Source: Bacteroidota bacterium (GTDB taxonomy: Bacteria > Bacteroidota > Ignavibacteria > UBA10030 > BY39). From it: a stretch of DNA of 56,722 nt. Positions 36,363-47,133 of the stretch are shown piece after piece. The stretch lies in NCBI GenBank assembly GCA_030682385.1, contig JAUXOG010000133.1, positions 1 to 56,722 of the forward strand. The letters run 5' to 3'. The notes below the pieces were generated by a model. It was not told the DNA's origin, ran no database searches, and saw only the letters and a list, made by a program, of their open reading frames with translations. The stretch's first letter is position 1. Each line of letters begins with the position of its first letter. A program made the position numbers and the translations under genes.

Positions 36363-39300
36363 ATGAAAATAAAAGCGGCAGAAAATATTTTAAATTTATT
36401 TGACGAAGCGGTTCTTGTTGCTGATTCATCGCGTTCAGTTATTTATTGTAATAACGCTTTTTTCGAGATGTTTAAAACTAAACATGCGGATGTTTTTGGG
36501 AAAAATGTGTATGAATGGAAAAACGGACAGTTAAAACAACTCGAAAGCATAGTCTCAAAAATACTACCACAGAAAATTATTGTTCAGGATTTCGAGTTAC
36601 AACTTCCGGATTTTACAAATAAAGTTATCAAAGTAAATATTCGTGAAGAATTGGATATTATTAAAAAGGGGAGTAATATTCTTTTTGTCTTTCGGGAAAA
36701 TGGGGATAAACAATGTAATGAGGAAAACCGGAAATTAGCTTCAGCTATTTCGAGCATTAATGATGCGGTATGCCTGACTGACCTAAATCACCATTTAACT
36801 TTTGTGAATGAAGCATTTTTGAAACTCTATGGATACACAGAGAGCGAAATAATTGGAAAGCACGTAAAATTTCTTCGCTCACCGAGAATGGATCAGGAGA
36901 CCATAAATGCAATAATGAGAACCGCATCGGAAAGCGGTTTTGTAGATGAGATATGGAATAAGAAAAAGGATGGGACAGAGTTTTTAGTTCAACTATCAAC
37001 CGGCGTTATTAAGAACGATAAAGGAGAAACCACTGCTTTTATTGGCGTTGCTAAAGATATAACAGAACGGAAAAATGCAGAAGAAAAACTCAACTCCCTT
37101 GCCGAACATAGAAAAAAATTAGTCGAAATTTCTGAATCTTTATTTTCAACATTATCCTTAAATGAATTACTTGAAAGAATTTTTAAATCTTTAGCCGAAG
37201 TAATCCAATACGAATTATCCGAGTTATATTGGTTGAACGAGGAGAAGCAACTGTTGGAATCAACCTTGATTCCCGGCTCAATGGATGCGAAATCCGGTTT
37301 TCAAAATTGGTCGATTCCTCTTGGGCAAGGGCTTACAAGTTTAGCAATCGAAAAACAAGAAGCTTTTTTATTTAACAACGCTCATCTTAATCCACGCTCG
37401 GTTTATCCACATAGTTTACATTTAGAAAGCGATCATCTAATATGCATCCCAATTTTATCGGATGAAAAAGTAATTGGTGTTTTTGATATTTCACGTTCCT
37501 TGCTCCCGTTTACAGCAGAAGAATTTGAATTAGTTAAACTGTTTATTGGTTATGCCTCGCTTGCCATACACAACGTCCAGTCGTTTGAAAAAGTAAAACT
37601 CTCGGAAGAAAGATACAGAAGTATTATTACGTGGGCGCCTGTCGGTATTTATCAATCTACACTTGAGGGTAAACTCCTCTCCGTTAATAAACGGTTTGCC
37701 GACATACTCGGTTACAGCACGATTGAAGAACTTTTAAATAAAAATCTAAACGATATATATTTTACCCCAGGTGAACGATCCAAGATAATTTCACAACATG
37801 AGGAGAAAGGTTCAATTGCAAACGTTGAAGTTCTGTGGAAGAAGAAAGACGGTTCACCAATTTGGATTGAATTAGCAGCTCATGCAACTAAAGATGACTC
37901 CGGAAAAACTATTTACTTTGAAGGTTTTATCACCGACATATCGGAAAGGAAAAAAGCACAAACCGATTTGCAGAAAAGCAAAAACCGCTATCAGGATTTA
38001 GTCGAAAATATAAATGAAATTTATTACACGATTGATGCGAAAGGTAAATTAATCTATGGCAGTCCTAACTTGTTTATTAAAACCGGCTACTCTCCTGAAG
38101 AAATTATTGGTAAAAATTATTTAATATTAATTTCGAAAGAGGATCGGCATAAAATTTATGAATATTATTTGGCTCGCACTAATGACGGAACTGTTGATAC
38201 AAAAATAGAGTTCCGTGTTCAATTAAAGAACGGTAATAATGTTTGGATCGAACAATCGACACGAATTTTGAGGGATGAGTTTGGTAATCTTGTAGAATAT
38301 CGGGGAATTGTTCGTGAAATTGATGACAGAAAAGAGGCAGAAGCCGCCCTTCACGAAAGCGAAGCGAAGTACAAAAAATTATTTGTTGATGATATAACGG
38401 CTGATTTTATAGTAACCCCCGATGGCAAACTGCTCGCCTGCAATCCTGCTTTGGTTAGAATGTTCGCCTTCGAATCAGAAGAAGAAGCATTAGCCACAAA
38501 TATATCGGAATTGTTTACCACTGTAGAAAGTGCTGTTGAAGTACTGAGTTTAGTAAAGAAGCACAAACGTCTTGAATATCACGAATTGGAAATGCGCCGC
38601 CGCGATGGCGATGCTGTGTTTATTATCGCAAATATCATAGGAGAATTCGATGAGAACAACAATCTCACTCAGATGACCGGTTATCTGTTCGATGATACGC
38701 TTCGGAAACAACTCGAACATCAGTTACGTCAATCTCAGAAGATGGAAAGCATTGGCACACTTGCAGGGGGTATTGCTCACGACTTCAATAATGTGCTCGG
38801 TGCAATTATGGGGTATGCTGAGCTTGCGATGGGAAAAATTTCGATCACCGATCCACTTTCCAAGTACTTACAGAATATTCATCTGCTAACCGAACGAGGT
38901 GCACGAATAACACGACAGCTTTTAGCATTTTCGCGCCGTCAAATTATCGATCCGAAAAATATCAATCTGAATATTCTGATTTCAGATTTGTTGGCATTGA
39001 TAGGCAAGACGATTGGTGAGGATATCGAAATTATTTTCAAACCGGAGAAAAATATAAAAACGGTCTATGCCGACTCGGCACAAATGGAACAAGTTATACT
39101 AAATCTCTGTGTTAATGCCCGCGATGCAATGCCATTAGGCGGGAAGCTAATTATCGAAACAAAAAACTTTTTAAAAGACGAAACGTACCTTCAAAATAAT
39201 CCCGGCTTAAAAGCGGGTGAGTATGTTTTATTAACCGTAACAGATACAGGGGTTGGAGTCCCTGAAGAAATCCGTGAACGGATTTTTGAACCGTTTTTCA

Positions 39301-39860
39301 CAACGAAAGAACAAGGAAAAGGCACCGGACTTGGGCTGTCGATGATTCATGGCATTATTGGTCAGCATAATGGGTTCATTGATTTAGATAGTGAAATTAG
39401 CAATGGAGCAACTTTTAAAATATATATACCAGCTATCGAGGTAAAGCCGGATGTTGCTAAAACAGAATTTGTAAAATCGAATCCTACAGGTAATGAAACT
39501 ATACTTGTCGTTGAAGACGATGCCGATATGCGTGAGATGATAAGCTCACTTTTAGGAATGATGGGTTACAAAATTATTTCGGCATCGGACGGAGAAGAGG
39601 GGATTGCTAAGTTTAATGAAAATATCACAAAAATTAATCTGATCGTGTCGGATGTAATTATGCCGAGAAAAGGGGGGAAAGAGTTATACGATTATGTGAA
39701 GAAGAAACTGCCCAGTATCGGTTTTCTGTTCATCAGCGGTTATACTGCCGATGCTCTACATAAGAATTTTATTTTGGATGAAAAAATTAACTTCTTATCC
39801 AAACCGTTCAGTCCGAATGAAATAATTAATAAAGTAAGAGAAATTTTGGACAGCGTTTAA
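36363..39860 (+). CDS. Soluble hybrid sensor histidine kinase with PAS and GAF domains and a receiver
   Basis: A protein of 1165 residues with no signal peptide or membrane segment, so a cytoplasmic sensor. Order: PAS-like (about 5-115), PAS with PAC tail (about 122-240), GAF (about 250-405), three more PAS (about 415-540, 545-665, 668-785), HisKA dimerisation domain with phospho-acceptor His806 in GGIAHDFNN, HATPase domain (about 900-1020; N box NLCVNARDA and GTGLGLS), and a receiver (about 1045-1165) with phospho-acceptor Asp1097 in SDVIMP. The H-box type matches hybrid kinases of the cell-cycle/CckA-like subclass. No cognate regulator adjoins it. No Shine-Dalgarno site is seen. A plausible promoter is TTGTAA-N16-TATATT at 36319-36346. 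Confidence 0.9.
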   Translation: MKIKAAENILNLFDEAVLVADSSRSVIYCNNAFFEMFKTKHADVFGKNVYEWKNGQLKQLESIVSKILPQKIIVQDFELQLPDFTNKVIKVNIREELDIIKKGSNILFVFRENGDKQCNEENRKLASAISSINDAVCLTDLNHHLTFVNEAFLKLYGYTESEIIGKHVKFLRSPRMDQETINAIMRTASESGFVDEIWNKKKDGTEFLVQLSTGVIKNDKGETTAFIGVAKDITERKNAEEKLNSLAEHRKKLVEISESLFSTLSLNELLERIFKSLAEVIQYELSELYWLNEEKQLLESTLIPGSMDAKSGFQNWSIPLGQGLTSLAIEKQEAFLFNNAHLNPRSVYPHSLHLESDHLICIPILSDEKVIGVFDISRSLLPFTAEEFELVKLFIGYASLAIHNVQSFEKVKLSEERYRSIITWAPVGIYQSTLEGKLLSVNKRFADILGYSTIEELLNKNLNDIYFTPGERSKIISQHEEKGSIANVEVLWKKKDGSPIWIELAAHATKDDSGKTIYFEGFITDISERKKAQTDLQKSKNRYQDLVENINEIYYTIDAKGKLIYGSPNLFIKTGYSPEEIIGKNYLILISKEDRHKIYEYYLARTNDGTVDTKIEFRVQLKNGNNVWIEQSTRILRDEFGNLVEYRGIVREIDDRKEAEAALHESEAKYKKLFVDDITADFIVTPDGKLLACNPALVRMFAFESEEEALATNISELFTTVESAVEVLSLVKKHKRLEYHELEMRRRDGDAVFIIANIIGEFDENNNLTQMTGYLFDDTLRKQLEHQLRQSQKMESIGTLAGGIAHDFNNVLGAIMGYAELAMGKISITDPLSKYLQNIHLLTERGARITRQLLAFSRRQIIDPKNINLNILISDLLALIGKTIGEDIEIIFKPEKNIKTVYADSAQMEQVILNLCVNARDAMPLGGKLIIETKNFLKDETYLQNNPGLKAGEYVLLTVTDTGVGVPEEIRERIFEPFFTTKEQGKGTGLGLSMIHGIIGQHNGFIDLDSEISNGATFKIYIPAIEVKPDVAKTEFVKSNPTGNETILVVEDDADMREMISSLLGMMGYKIISASDGEEGIAKFNENITKINLIVSDVIMPRKGGKELYDYVKKKLPSIGFLFISGYTADALHKNFILDEKINFLSKPFSPNEIINKVREILDSV

Positions 39861-39865
39861 AGACA

Positions 39866-39901
39866 AAAAACCCCGATTTCAAATTTGAAAACGGGGTTTT
39901 T
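39866..39901. terminator. Bidirectional hairpin terminator
   Basis: Arms AAAAACCCCG (39866-39875) and CGGGGTTTTT (39892-39901) pair perfectly, and the loop holds a further TTTCAAATTTGAAA stem. It lies between the convergent kinase gene and isocitrate dehydrogenase gene and has A/T tracts on both sides. Confidence 0.9.
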
Positions 39902-39922
39902 TCATTTATAGCGTGTGGTACG

Positions 39923-41284
39923 TTACATATTATTTATAATCGCATCTCCAAACTCAGAACATTTTACTTCTTTTGCTCCTTCCATCAATCGTGCAAAATC
40001 GTATGTTACAACTTTCGATTTGATTGCGTTGTTGAGTCCTTTGAGAATTAAATCGGCAGCTTCATGCCAGCCCATGTAGCGCAACATCATCTCGCCGCTT
40101 AAGACTACTGAACCCGGATTTACTTTGTCGAGGTTGGCATACTTTGGCGCTGTACCGTGTGTTGCTTCGAATACAGCATGTCCCGTAACGTAGTTAATGT
40201 TTCCACCCGGAGCGATACCGATACCACCCACCTGTGCTGCGAGTGCGTCACTTAAATAATCTCCGTTCAGGTTTAGAGTTGCAATAACGTCGAAATCTTC
40301 CGGTCGGGTTAGAACTTGTTGTAAAGTAATATCTGCGATTGCGTCCTTAACTAAAACTTTGCCGGAGGCAAGTGCGGATTTTTGTTCGGCGTTTGCTGCG
40401 TCTTCGCCTTTGTCCTTCTTAGTTTTTTCCCACTGCATCCAAGTATAAACCTTATCGCCAAATTCTTTTTCAGCTAACGCGTAACCCCAATCGCGGAAAG
40501 CCCCTTCAGTGAATTTCATTATATTGCCCTTGTGAACAAAGGTGACGGATTTACGTTTCTGCTCGATTGCATACTTTATCGCGGCGCGTATGAGTCGTTC
40601 AGACCCGTAATTAGAAACCGGTTTGAATCCAACGCCAACTTGTATCGATGAATCGGTTTGCGATATACCGGCAAGCTTCTGCCAGTCCGCTATTTTTGCG
40701 TTCTTTCCGAAGCGAATTTTTTTGAACATGTCGGGAAATTCTTTTTCAATAAAGTCGAGGATCTTTTGCGATTCGGATGTACCGGCTGCGAACTCGATCC
40801 CCGCGTAAATATCTTCGGTGTTCTCGCGGAAGATTACCATGTTCACCAACTCAGGTCTTTTTACCGGCGAAGGAACACCTTGGAAATACTGTACAGGTCG
40901 CAAGCAGACATAAAGGTCGAGCATCTGTCTGAGAGCAACGTTTAATGAACGTATACCGCCGCCAATGGGTGTGGTTAAAGGTCCTTTAATGCCGATTAAA
41001 AATTCTCTGAATGCTTCCACAGTTTCATCGGGAAGCCAAGAGTTGAATTGCTTGAATGATTTTTCACCCGCGTACACTTCCATCCACGCGATTTTCTTTT
41101 TTCCGCCATAAGCTTTTTGGACCGCTGCATCGAATACACGCTGCGAAGCGCGCCAAATATCTGCACCGGTTCCATCTCCTTCTATAAATGGGAGGATCGG
41201 ATTGTCGGGCACGTTTAGTTTCCCATTTTGGATTGTTATCTTCTGACCCCTTTCAGGGACTTTTGATATTTGATATGTTGACAT
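39923..41284 (-). CDS. icd: Isocitrate dehydrogenase (NADP type)
   Basis: Oxidatively decarboxylates isocitrate to 2-oxoglutarate in the TCA cycle. The protein is 453 residues. Seen motifs: [12 protein letters not shown] near the N-terminus, the substrate loop SLNVALRQ whose Ser is the regulatory phosphorylation site in E. coli, [28 protein letters not shown], and the nucleotide site [19 protein letters not shown] followed by [10 protein letters not shown]. It is the prokaryotic homodimeric type with a slight internal extension. A GGAG ribosome site precedes the ATG. It lies downstream of aconitase on the same strand, the enzyme that makes its substrate, with a 289-base spacer holding a branched palindrome. 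Confidence 0.95.
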   Translation of the reverse strand: MSTYQISKVPERGQKITIQNGKLNVPDNPILPFIEGDGTGADIWRASQRVFDAAVQKAYGGKKKIAWMEVYAGEKSFKQFNSWLPDETVEAFREFLIGIKGPLTTPIGGGIRSLNVALRQMLDLYVCLRPVQYFQGVPSPVKRPELVNMVIFRENTEDIYAGIEFAAGTSESQKILDFIEKEFPDMFKKIRFGKNAKIADWQKLAGISQTDSSIQVGVGFKPVSNYGSERLIRAAIKYAIEQKRKSVTFVHKGNIMKFTEGAFRDWGYALAEKEFGDKVYTWMQWEKTKKDKGEDAANAEQKSALASGKVLVKDAIADITLQQVLTRPEDFDVIATLNLNGDYLSDALAAQVGGIGIAPGGNINYVTGHAVFEATHGTAPKYANLDKVNPGSVVLSGEMMLRYMGWHEAADLILKGLNNAIKSKVVTYDFARLMEGAKEVKCSEFGDAIINNM

Positions 41285-41357
41285 TTTTTTCTCCGTTGTT
41301 ATCTATAGTGTGAAAATTTTATTATTTGTCTTCTTTACAGCGGGGCGCTCAAAAAAC

Positions 41358-41466
41358 TTCTCTCGATACTCCCCGCCTCTGGCGGGGAACTCGAGGACAT
41401 TCAAAGTTAAGGCGGTTCTCGAGTGTCCCGTCACGACATTCGTCGCGACGGGATGTATCGAGAGAA
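41358..41466. repeat. Branched palindromic element between aconitase and isocitrate dehydrogenase genes
   Basis: A perfect 12-bp outer inverted repeat (TTCTCTCGATAC at 41358-41369 with 41455-41466) encloses three further stems: 8 bp at 41370-41377/41381-41388, 7 bp at 41389-41395/41418-41424, and 11 bp with one mismatch at 41427-41437/41442-41452. The fold is cloverleaf-like on either strand. It sits in the 289-base gap 41285-41573, in which I see no gene. A smaller GTCCC/GGGAC hairpin lies at 41516-41528. It is not a tRNA: there is no acceptor, anticodon or T-loop sequence. Confidence 0.7.
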
Positions 41467-41573
41467 CCAACTTATTGAACAACCCCTCATTTTTTTTTGT
41501 TACTACAAACATTTCGTCCCGATGGGACTTCAATAAAACACTCAAATACTAATTTACTCAACTACTTAACTGC

Positions 41574-43652
41574 TCATCTACTCCTTTTAGCCATATTCAG
41601 CATACCGCCGGCAAAGAGGATTTGCTTTTGTCTTTCCGTGAGGTCATAGCTGAGTTTTATTTCTTTATTTTTTGTTAGATTTTTCAGAACGACTTGCCCT
41701 TTTTGTCCGACTGCTTTCAGTTGTTCTCTGATATTCTCTAAAGCTAACTCGTCTGCGAAATCGATGGTGGCATAATCATTCGCATCGGCGAAAGTAAGTG
41801 GCAAAATTCCAAAGTTTATTAAATTTGCCCGATGAATACGGTTGAATATTTTAACAATAACAGCTTTCACTCCCAAAAATCTTGGGGATAATGCCGCATG
41901 TTCTCGGCTTGAGCCCTGTCCGTAATTGTCGCCGCCGATAACGAATCCGCCGCCCCACTCTCTGCATCGCTTTGGGAATTCTTGATCGATACGTGTGAAT
42001 GTGAATTCAGAAATTGCTGGAATATTTGACCTTAGTGGAAGCACCTTAGCGCCAGCCGGTGAAATGTGGTCGGTCGAAATATTGTCGCCCGCTTTTAAAA
42101 GAACTTTGCCTTTAATCGTTTCGGGCATCTCATCAAATTGTGGAATCGGTTTTATATTCGGTCCGCGGACGATTTCAACTTTTTCAGAATCTGTCGCAGG
42201 AGGAATAATCATCGAATCGTTGATTAAATATTTACCCGGTTCTTCGCGGTCGAGTGGAGCAATATTTAAATCTTTCGCAACCTCCCGCGGGTCGGCAATT
42301 TTTCCGACAAGGGCAGTTGCAGTTGCAGTTTCCGGCGAGGATAGGTATGCCTTTGCGTCCATCGTTCCGGTTCTTCCCTCGAAATTGCGATTGAATGAAC
42401 GAACAGTAACTCCTCCGCTGGGCGGCGCCTGACCCATTCCGATACAAGGTCCGCAAGCCGATTCAAGTATTCTTGCGCCCGATGATATTATATCCGCCAA
42501 CTCGTTGTTACGCGCAATCATCTCGAATACCTGCTTTGAGCCGGGTGTGAGTGTAAATGAAGTGTTTGGGTTTATTGAGTTTCCTTTTAACATATGAGCC
42601 GCTATACTTAAATCGTAGTAACTCGAGTTTGTGCAAGAACCGATACAAGCTTGGTCGGCTTTTATGTTTTGTTTTGCTAATTCACTAACTTTGATAACAT
42701 TATCGGGCGAGTGCGGCTGCGCAATAAGCGGCTCGAGTTTATTGAGGTCGATAGTGATTCCATCAAATTCAACATTAACAAAACCTGATTTGTCGGGTTG
42801 GCTGATTGTTAAGCTTATCGCACTGCCTTCTTTCAAAGCGGCAATTGCCCGCGCATCATTTTCAATATGTAAGCGTATATCGACGCGGTCATAAGCGGCA
42901 TCTTTATCTGCCGATAATTCCTTCCATGCGTTTCCTCTTCCTTGAGCTTCGAGATAACCTTTAGTAACTTTATCGCTTGGGAAAATCGAAGTTGTCGCAC
43001 CCAACTCGGCTCCCATATTTGTTATCGTAAATCTATCGCCGATTGAAAGTGTATCAACACCCTGACCGTGGTATTCAATAATCTTGTTGATTCCACCCTT
43101 GCAAGTTAGACGGCGAAGGAGTTCTAAAATAATATCTTTTCCGGAGACCCAAGGTTGAAGTGAACCAACGAGTTTTACGCCTAAAATTTTTGGCATCGAT
43201 ATCACGTAAGCTTCACCTCCCATAGCAAGTGCAATGTCTAACCCGCCGGCGCCGATTGCAATCATTCCTAAACCACCGCCGGTTGGCGTGTGTGAGTCGG
43301 AGCCGATCAAAGTTTCGCCCGGAACGCCGAATCGTTCGCGATGAACCTGATGACAGATTCCGTTGCCGGGTCGGGAAAAATAAATTCCAAATTTAGCAGC
43401 TACACTTTGCAAATATTGATGATCGTCGGCATTCATAAAATCCTGCTGAAGCATATTATGGTCAACGTAGCTTACTGAGAGTTTTGTTCGAACACGAGGA
43501 ACACCCATCGCTTCGAACTGCAGGTAAGCCATTGTACCGGTTGCATCTTGAGTGAGAGTTTGATCGATTCGAATTGAAATTTCAGAACCCGGTTCCATTT
43601 TTCCTGAAACGAGGTGATCTCGAAGAATTTTTTGAGAAAGGTTATGTGCCAT
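41574..43652 (-). CDS. acnA: Aconitate hydratase
   Basis: Interconverts citrate and isocitrate through a [4Fe-4S] cluster in the TCA cycle. The protein is 692 residues. The three cluster cysteines are Cys340 (in IGSCTNSS), Cys400 and Cys403 (in ACGPC). Further family motifs are SDSHTPTGGGLGM near residue 120, GDNISTDHISPAG and the C-terminal swivel motif GGDNYGQGSSREHAA. It is shorter than the usual 750-900-residue AcnA/B and matches the compact mitochondrial-like bacterial type. An AGGA ribosome site precedes the ATG. The next gene on the strand is isocitrate dehydrogenase, so the two probably form a TCA operon. Confidence 0.93.
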   Translation of the reverse strand: MAHNLSQKILRDHLVSGKMEPGSEISIRIDQTLTQDATGTMAYLQFEAMGVPRVRTKLSVSYVDHNMLQQDFMNADDHQYLQSVAAKFGIYFSRPGNGICHQVHRERFGVPGETLIGSDSHTPTGGGLGMIAIGAGGLDIALAMGGEAYVISMPKILGVKLVGSLQPWVSGKDIILELLRRLTCKGGINKIIEYHGQGVDTLSIGDRFTITNMGAELGATTSIFPSDKVTKGYLEAQGRGNAWKELSADKDAAYDRVDIRLHIENDARAIAALKEGSAISLTISQPDKSGFVNVEFDGITIDLNKLEPLIAQPHSPDNVIKVSELAKQNIKADQACIGSCTNSSYYDLSIAAHMLKGNSINPNTSFTLTPGSKQVFEMIARNNELADIISSGARILESACGPCIGMGQAPPSGGVTVRSFNRNFEGRTGTMDAKAYLSSPETATATALVGKIADPREVAKDLNIAPLDREEPGKYLINDSMIIPPATDSEKVEIVRGPNIKPIPQFDEMPETIKGKVLLKAGDNISTDHISPAGAKVLPLRSNIPAISEFTFTRIDQEFPKRCREWGGGFVIGGDNYGQGSSREHAALSPRFLGVKAVIVKIFNRIHRANLINFGILPLTFADANDYATIDFADELALENIREQLKAVGQKGQVVLKNLTKNKEIKLSYDLTERQKQILFAGGMLNMAKRSR

Positions 43653-43703
43653 AATGTTGTTTCCTGGTTAAGAACTAATAGATTATTGAAAAAAAACTGT
43701 AGA

Positions 43704-43732
43704 ATTATAGCAAAAATAAGGCTGAAATGCAA
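43704..43732 (-). promoter_or_regulatory. Predicted promoter of aconitase
   Basis: On the minus strand TTGCAT (43732-43727), a 17-base spacer and TATAAT (43709-43704), 51 bases before the aconitase ATG. Its -35 box lies two bases from the -35 box of the opposite promoter. Confidence 0.5.
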
Positions 43733-43734
43733 TC

Positions 43735-43763
43735 TTGATTATCATAACAATAATAACTATATT
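43735..43763 (+). promoter_or_regulatory. Predicted promoter of the TPR/DUF3467/GH57 genes
   Basis: TTGATT at 43735-43740, a 17-base spacer and TATATT at 43758-43763, 46 bases before the ATG at 43810. It stands back to back with the aconitase promoter. Confidence 0.5.
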
Positions 43764-43809
43764 TATAACAAATTTTAATCAATCATTCAATTTTTTTATA
43801 GGAGATTTA

Positions 43810-45009
43810 ATGAAAAAGACAATATTTTTTGTAATTTTAGCAGTTCTATTTGCTAACCTCATGTTCACCGGATATCAATGCGGTTCTGCCGAAATGACGA
43901 GCTCTAAACTTTACATGCAAAGATCGGAATGGGATAACGCAAAGGATCAACTTCAAAAAGAACTTGCAAAGCGTCCGGAAAATTATGAAGCATGGTACTG
44001 GCTTGGAAGAGTGAATCACGAAAAGAAGAACTATCCTGAGATGTTAAGTGCATTTAACAGTTCGTTAAAATTAAGCGGTCAGTTTAAAAAAGAAATCGAT
44101 GCTATCCGTATGAGCGTATGGGCACAAACTTTTAACAAAGGAGTCGAGTATTATAATTCAGCTCTCGGCAGCGAACCGGACAAAGCTCCTGAATTTTTCG
44201 ACAAAGCTATAACACAACTAAAGACTGCTATCACAGTTCAACCCGACAGCTTCCCGCCTTATCGTGTGTTAGCTTTAACTTATTATGGAATGAAAGATAG
44301 AAGTAACGCAGAAACTTATTTGAAAGAAGCAATTGCACGACAGAACGACGGGCAGCTTGGTCGTATTTTAGGAGGCATTTATTATGACCGCGCAATGTCG
44401 TTGAGAGCAGAAGCTTCAAAATTGGAAAGTCCTCAAAAAGAAGAAGCTATCGCTAAAGTAAATAATGTTTTTAATCAGGCGATACAAGCATTAGAACATG
44501 CATTAGTAGCTTCTCCGAATGACGCACCTATTTTAATCATCCTGAACGATTCATATATCGCAGCGGGTAGAACTGAAGACGCTATGAATTCGTATCGACG
44601 CGCTATCGTTGCCGACCCGAACAACAAACTTGTCCATTACAACTATGGTGTATTGTTACTGCGTGCTACAAACTTCGCAGAAGCTGCTGAACAATTTGAA
44701 ATAGCTTTAAACCTTGATAATAATTTTACCGACGCTTTGTATAACGTGAGCGCCACCTATATGCAGTGGGGTGCAAGGATGAAGGAAAAAGCGGAAGCAG
44801 AAATTAAAGACGATAAGAACAAGCAATTGGATAAATCGTTCGAAGAGAAATTTAGAAAAGCTAAAGGTTTTTTAGAAAGGCTAGTGAAGTTGTCCGAGAA
44901 TGATGTTGCTGCATGGGAAACCTTAGGAATGGCTAACACACTTTTAAATATCCCGAAAGATGCCAAAGCGGCATTCGATAAAGCCGATAGCTTGAGAAAA
45001 GCAAAATAA
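43810..45009 (+). CDS. Exported or lipid-anchored TPR-repeat protein
   Basis: A protein of 399 residues from the ATG at 43810, which has a GGAG ribosome site and starts a signal sequence (MKKTIFFVILAVLFANLMF). The frame reaches back to 43735, but that part overlaps the promoter. A Cys follows in GYQCGS, so lipid anchoring is possible, although the -3 to -1 residues are not a textbook lipobox. The rest is made of about six to eight TPR-type helical pairs with W/Y-LG--- and A-------P pattern, for example YEAWYWLGRVNHEKKNYPEM. TPR arrays bind partner proteins. The gene leads an operon-like row with a DUF3467 gene and a GH57 gene. Confidence 0.85.
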   Translation: MKKTIFFVILAVLFANLMFTGYQCGSAEMTSSKLYMQRSEWDNAKDQLQKELAKRPENYEAWYWLGRVNHEKKNYPEMLSAFNSSLKLSGQFKKEIDAIRMSVWAQTFNKGVEYYNSALGSEPDKAPEFFDKAITQLKTAITVQPDSFPPYRVLALTYYGMKDRSNAETYLKEAIARQNDGQLGRILGGIYYDRAMSLRAEASKLESPQKEEAIAKVNNVFNQAIQALEHALVASPNDAPILIILNDSYIAAGRTEDAMNSYRRAIVADPNNKLVHYNYGVLLLRATNFAEAAEQFEIALNLDNNFTDALYNVSATYMQWGARMKEKAEAEIKDDKNKQLDKSFEEKFRKAKGFLERLVKLSENDVAAWETLGMANTLLNIPKDAKAAFDKADSLRKAK

Positions 45010-45028
45010 TATAACAGAAAGTTTTTTT

Positions 45029-45355
45029 ATGACTAATCAACCGCAACAACCACAACAAATAAATATTGAACTTGGTGAAAAGGAAGCTGAAGGGATATAC
45101 TCCAATTTAGCGATTATTACTCACTCGCCCGCTGAGTTTGTAGTAGATTTTACGCGAGTTCTTCCCGGTGTCCCAAAAGCAAAAGTGCACGCACGAATAA
45201 TAATGACCCCGCAGCACGCAAAGTTATTGCAGAGAGCATTAGAAGATAACATCGACAAATTTGAAAAACGGTTCGGTGAAATAAAAATTCAAGGCGAGCC
45301 GAATGCCGGTGGTTTTGGTTTTCAACCGACAGACCCGCAAACCAGAGTTCATTAA
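45029..45355 (+). CDS. DUF3467 family protein
   Basis: A protein of 108 residues with the DUF3467 core: AEGIYSNLAIITHSPAEFVVDF, then PGVPKAKVHARIIMTPQHAK and a final helix. The family is small, soluble and widespread. Its role is unknown. The N-terminal tail is Gln/Pro rich. It lies 19 bases after the TPR gene and 2 bases before the GH57 gene, which argues for one transcript. Confidence 0.88.
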   Translation: MTNQPQQPQQINIELGEKEAEGIYSNLAIITHSPAEFVVDFTRVLPGVPKAKVHARIIMTPQHAKLLQRALEDNIDKFEKRFGEIKIQGEPNAGGFGFQPTDPQTRVH

Positions 45356-45357
45356 TA

Positions 45358-47085
45358 ATGGAAAAAGAATCGTTCGGAAATTTTTTATTTGTATTACACA
45401 CACATTTACCGTATGTAGTTACACACGGTAAATGGCCCCACGGTTCCGATTGGTTAAACGAAGCCGCCGCTGAAACTTACATACCGATTTTAAATATACT
45501 CGGCGAATTGTTGGATGAAGGTTATCATCCGAAGTTGTCGATGGGCATCAGCCCCGTGCTTGCCGAACAGTTGGCTGATCCGGTTTTCAAAGATTCATTC
45601 GTTCATTATCTCGACGAAAAAATTTCTGCTGCTAAGAAAGATGAAACATATTTTCAAACGAACGGCGACACCCACCTGAAGCAAACAGCAAAATTTTGGA
45701 TCGATTGGTACAGCGCAAGAAGAGACGACTTTGTTCACAAATACAATTCCGATTTAATTTCTGCTTTTCGAAAATTGTTAGAATCGGGTGTGCTGGATAT
45801 AATGACTTGCGGAGCTACGCACGGTTATTTCCCGTTATTAAGCCAGGACTCAAGCATCGATGCACAGGTAAAGGTTGCCATTGCAACACACAAGCGACAT
45901 TTTGGTGTAAAGCCACGGGGTATTTGGCTGCCCGAATGTGCTTATCGCCCAAGATACAAATGGAAACCTCCGGTAAAAGTTCAGGGGCTTGCCGCAGAGT
46001 ATGAGCGACAGGGCGTTGAAGAAATTTTAGCAGAGAATGGAATCGAATATTTTGTGATCGACTCGGCTATGTTATTGGGTGGAAAACCAATCGGAGTTTA
46101 TCTTGAAAGGTTTGGCGGGTTAAAGAAAATTTGGGAACAACACGAAAAACAAATTTCTATAAGAGAAGAAGAATTTGAAAAATCGGTTTACGATTTATAC
46201 TTGGTCGATTCGCCAGATAGCAAAGTCTCTCCTTCGGTTGCGGTTTTTACACGCGACCCGAAAACAAGTTTACAAGTTTGGAGCGGCGATTATGGTTATC
46301 CCGGCGACGGTGCATATTTAGAGTTTCACAAAAAGCATCATCTGAGCGGACATCGATATTGGCGTGTTACACACTCCGATGCCGACCTTGCGGATAAGCT
46401 TAAATACGAACCTGAAAATATCGAAGACAAACTTGAATCGCATTCGTCTCATTTTGTTGATATCGTTACCGAGACATTAAAGGAAAATTATGCGAAGACT
46501 AAAACTACCGGTGTACTTACTTCACCTTTCGATACTGAACTCTTTGGTCATTGGTGGTTCGAAGGTCCGCGCTTCTTGAAAAAAGTTTTAATGAAGTTGG
46601 AAAAATCAGCACACATCAATTTAACAAATGCCGCTACTGAACTTGATATGAGGCAGCCTGATAAAGTTGTTCAACTTCCGGAAGGATCGTGGGGCGAAGG
46701 CGGACACCATTTCATTTGGTTGAATGAGAATACAAGTTGGACCTGGAAAAATATATATCAGAATGAAATCCTGTTCAAACAAACAGTCCAAAAGTATATT
46801 ACTTCTGCTGACGACAAGATGCAATTTCTTTTAACTCAGGCTGCACGCGAGTTGCTGCTGCTACAAGCATCCGACTGGCAGTTTTTAATTTCAACACAAG
46901 CAGCTAAAAATTACGCCGAAGAACGTTTCTCGAATCACGACAGCGATTTTAACCGGTTACTTAAAACCGCCATCACTTATGCCGATACCGGAATTATTCC
47001 GGATGCCGATTGGGAATATGCAAACGAATGTTTGGAGAGGAATGTAATTTTTCCCGAAATAGACCTCAAAATTTGGCTAAAATAG
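45358..47085 (+). CDS. Glycoside hydrolase family 57 alpha-glucan enzyme, branching-enzyme type
   Basis: A cytoplasmic protein of 575 residues (no signal peptide). GH57 motifs: HTHLPYV near the N-terminus, SMGISPVL, GATHGYFPLL, GIWLPECAYRP with nucleophile Glu193, and FDTELFGHWWFEGP with likely acid Asp392. This set fits the 1,4-alpha-glucan branching enzyme/DUF1957 subgroup, which forms alpha-1,6 branches in glycogen. Some members only hydrolyse. Its length is near the usual 520-570. Branching here and exported debranching at 12282-15299 suggest active alpha-glucan metabolism. No Shine-Dalgarno site is seen, so translation may be coupled to the upstream gene. A weak hairpin (AGAGCA at about 47110, TGCTCT at about 47129) follows it. 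Confidence 0.88.
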   Translation: MEKESFGNFLFVLHTHLPYVVTHGKWPHGSDWLNEAAAETYIPILNILGELLDEGYHPKLSMGISPVLAEQLADPVFKDSFVHYLDEKISAAKKDETYFQTNGDTHLKQTAKFWIDWYSARRDDFVHKYNSDLISAFRKLLESGVLDIMTCGATHGYFPLLSQDSSIDAQVKVAIATHKRHFGVKPRGIWLPECAYRPRYKWKPPVKVQGLAAEYERQGVEEILAENGIEYFVIDSAMLLGGKPIGVYLERFGGLKKIWEQHEKQISIREEEFEKSVYDLYLVDSPDSKVSPSVAVFTRDPKTSLQVWSGDYGYPGDGAYLEFHKKHHLSGHRYWRVTHSDADLADKLKYEPENIEDKLESHSSHFVDIVTETLKENYAKTKTTGVLTSPFDTELFGHWWFEGPRFLKKVLMKLEKSAHINLTNAATELDMRQPDKVVQLPEGSWGEGGHHFIWLNENTSWTWKNIYQNEILFKQTVQKYITSADDKMQFLLTQAARELLLLQASDWQFLISTQAAKNYAEERFSNHDSDFNRLLKTAITYADTGIIPDADWEYANECLERNVIFPEIDLKIWLK

Positions 47086-47133
47086 CCTGTTTTCCTGTTT
47101 TCGTGATATAGAGCATCATTTTTTAAAGTGCTC

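Noticed and set aside
41358-41466. tRNA or tmRNA gene
   Set aside because: The stems are far from tRNA sizes, there is no CCA end or T-loop, and the element is palindromic as a whole.
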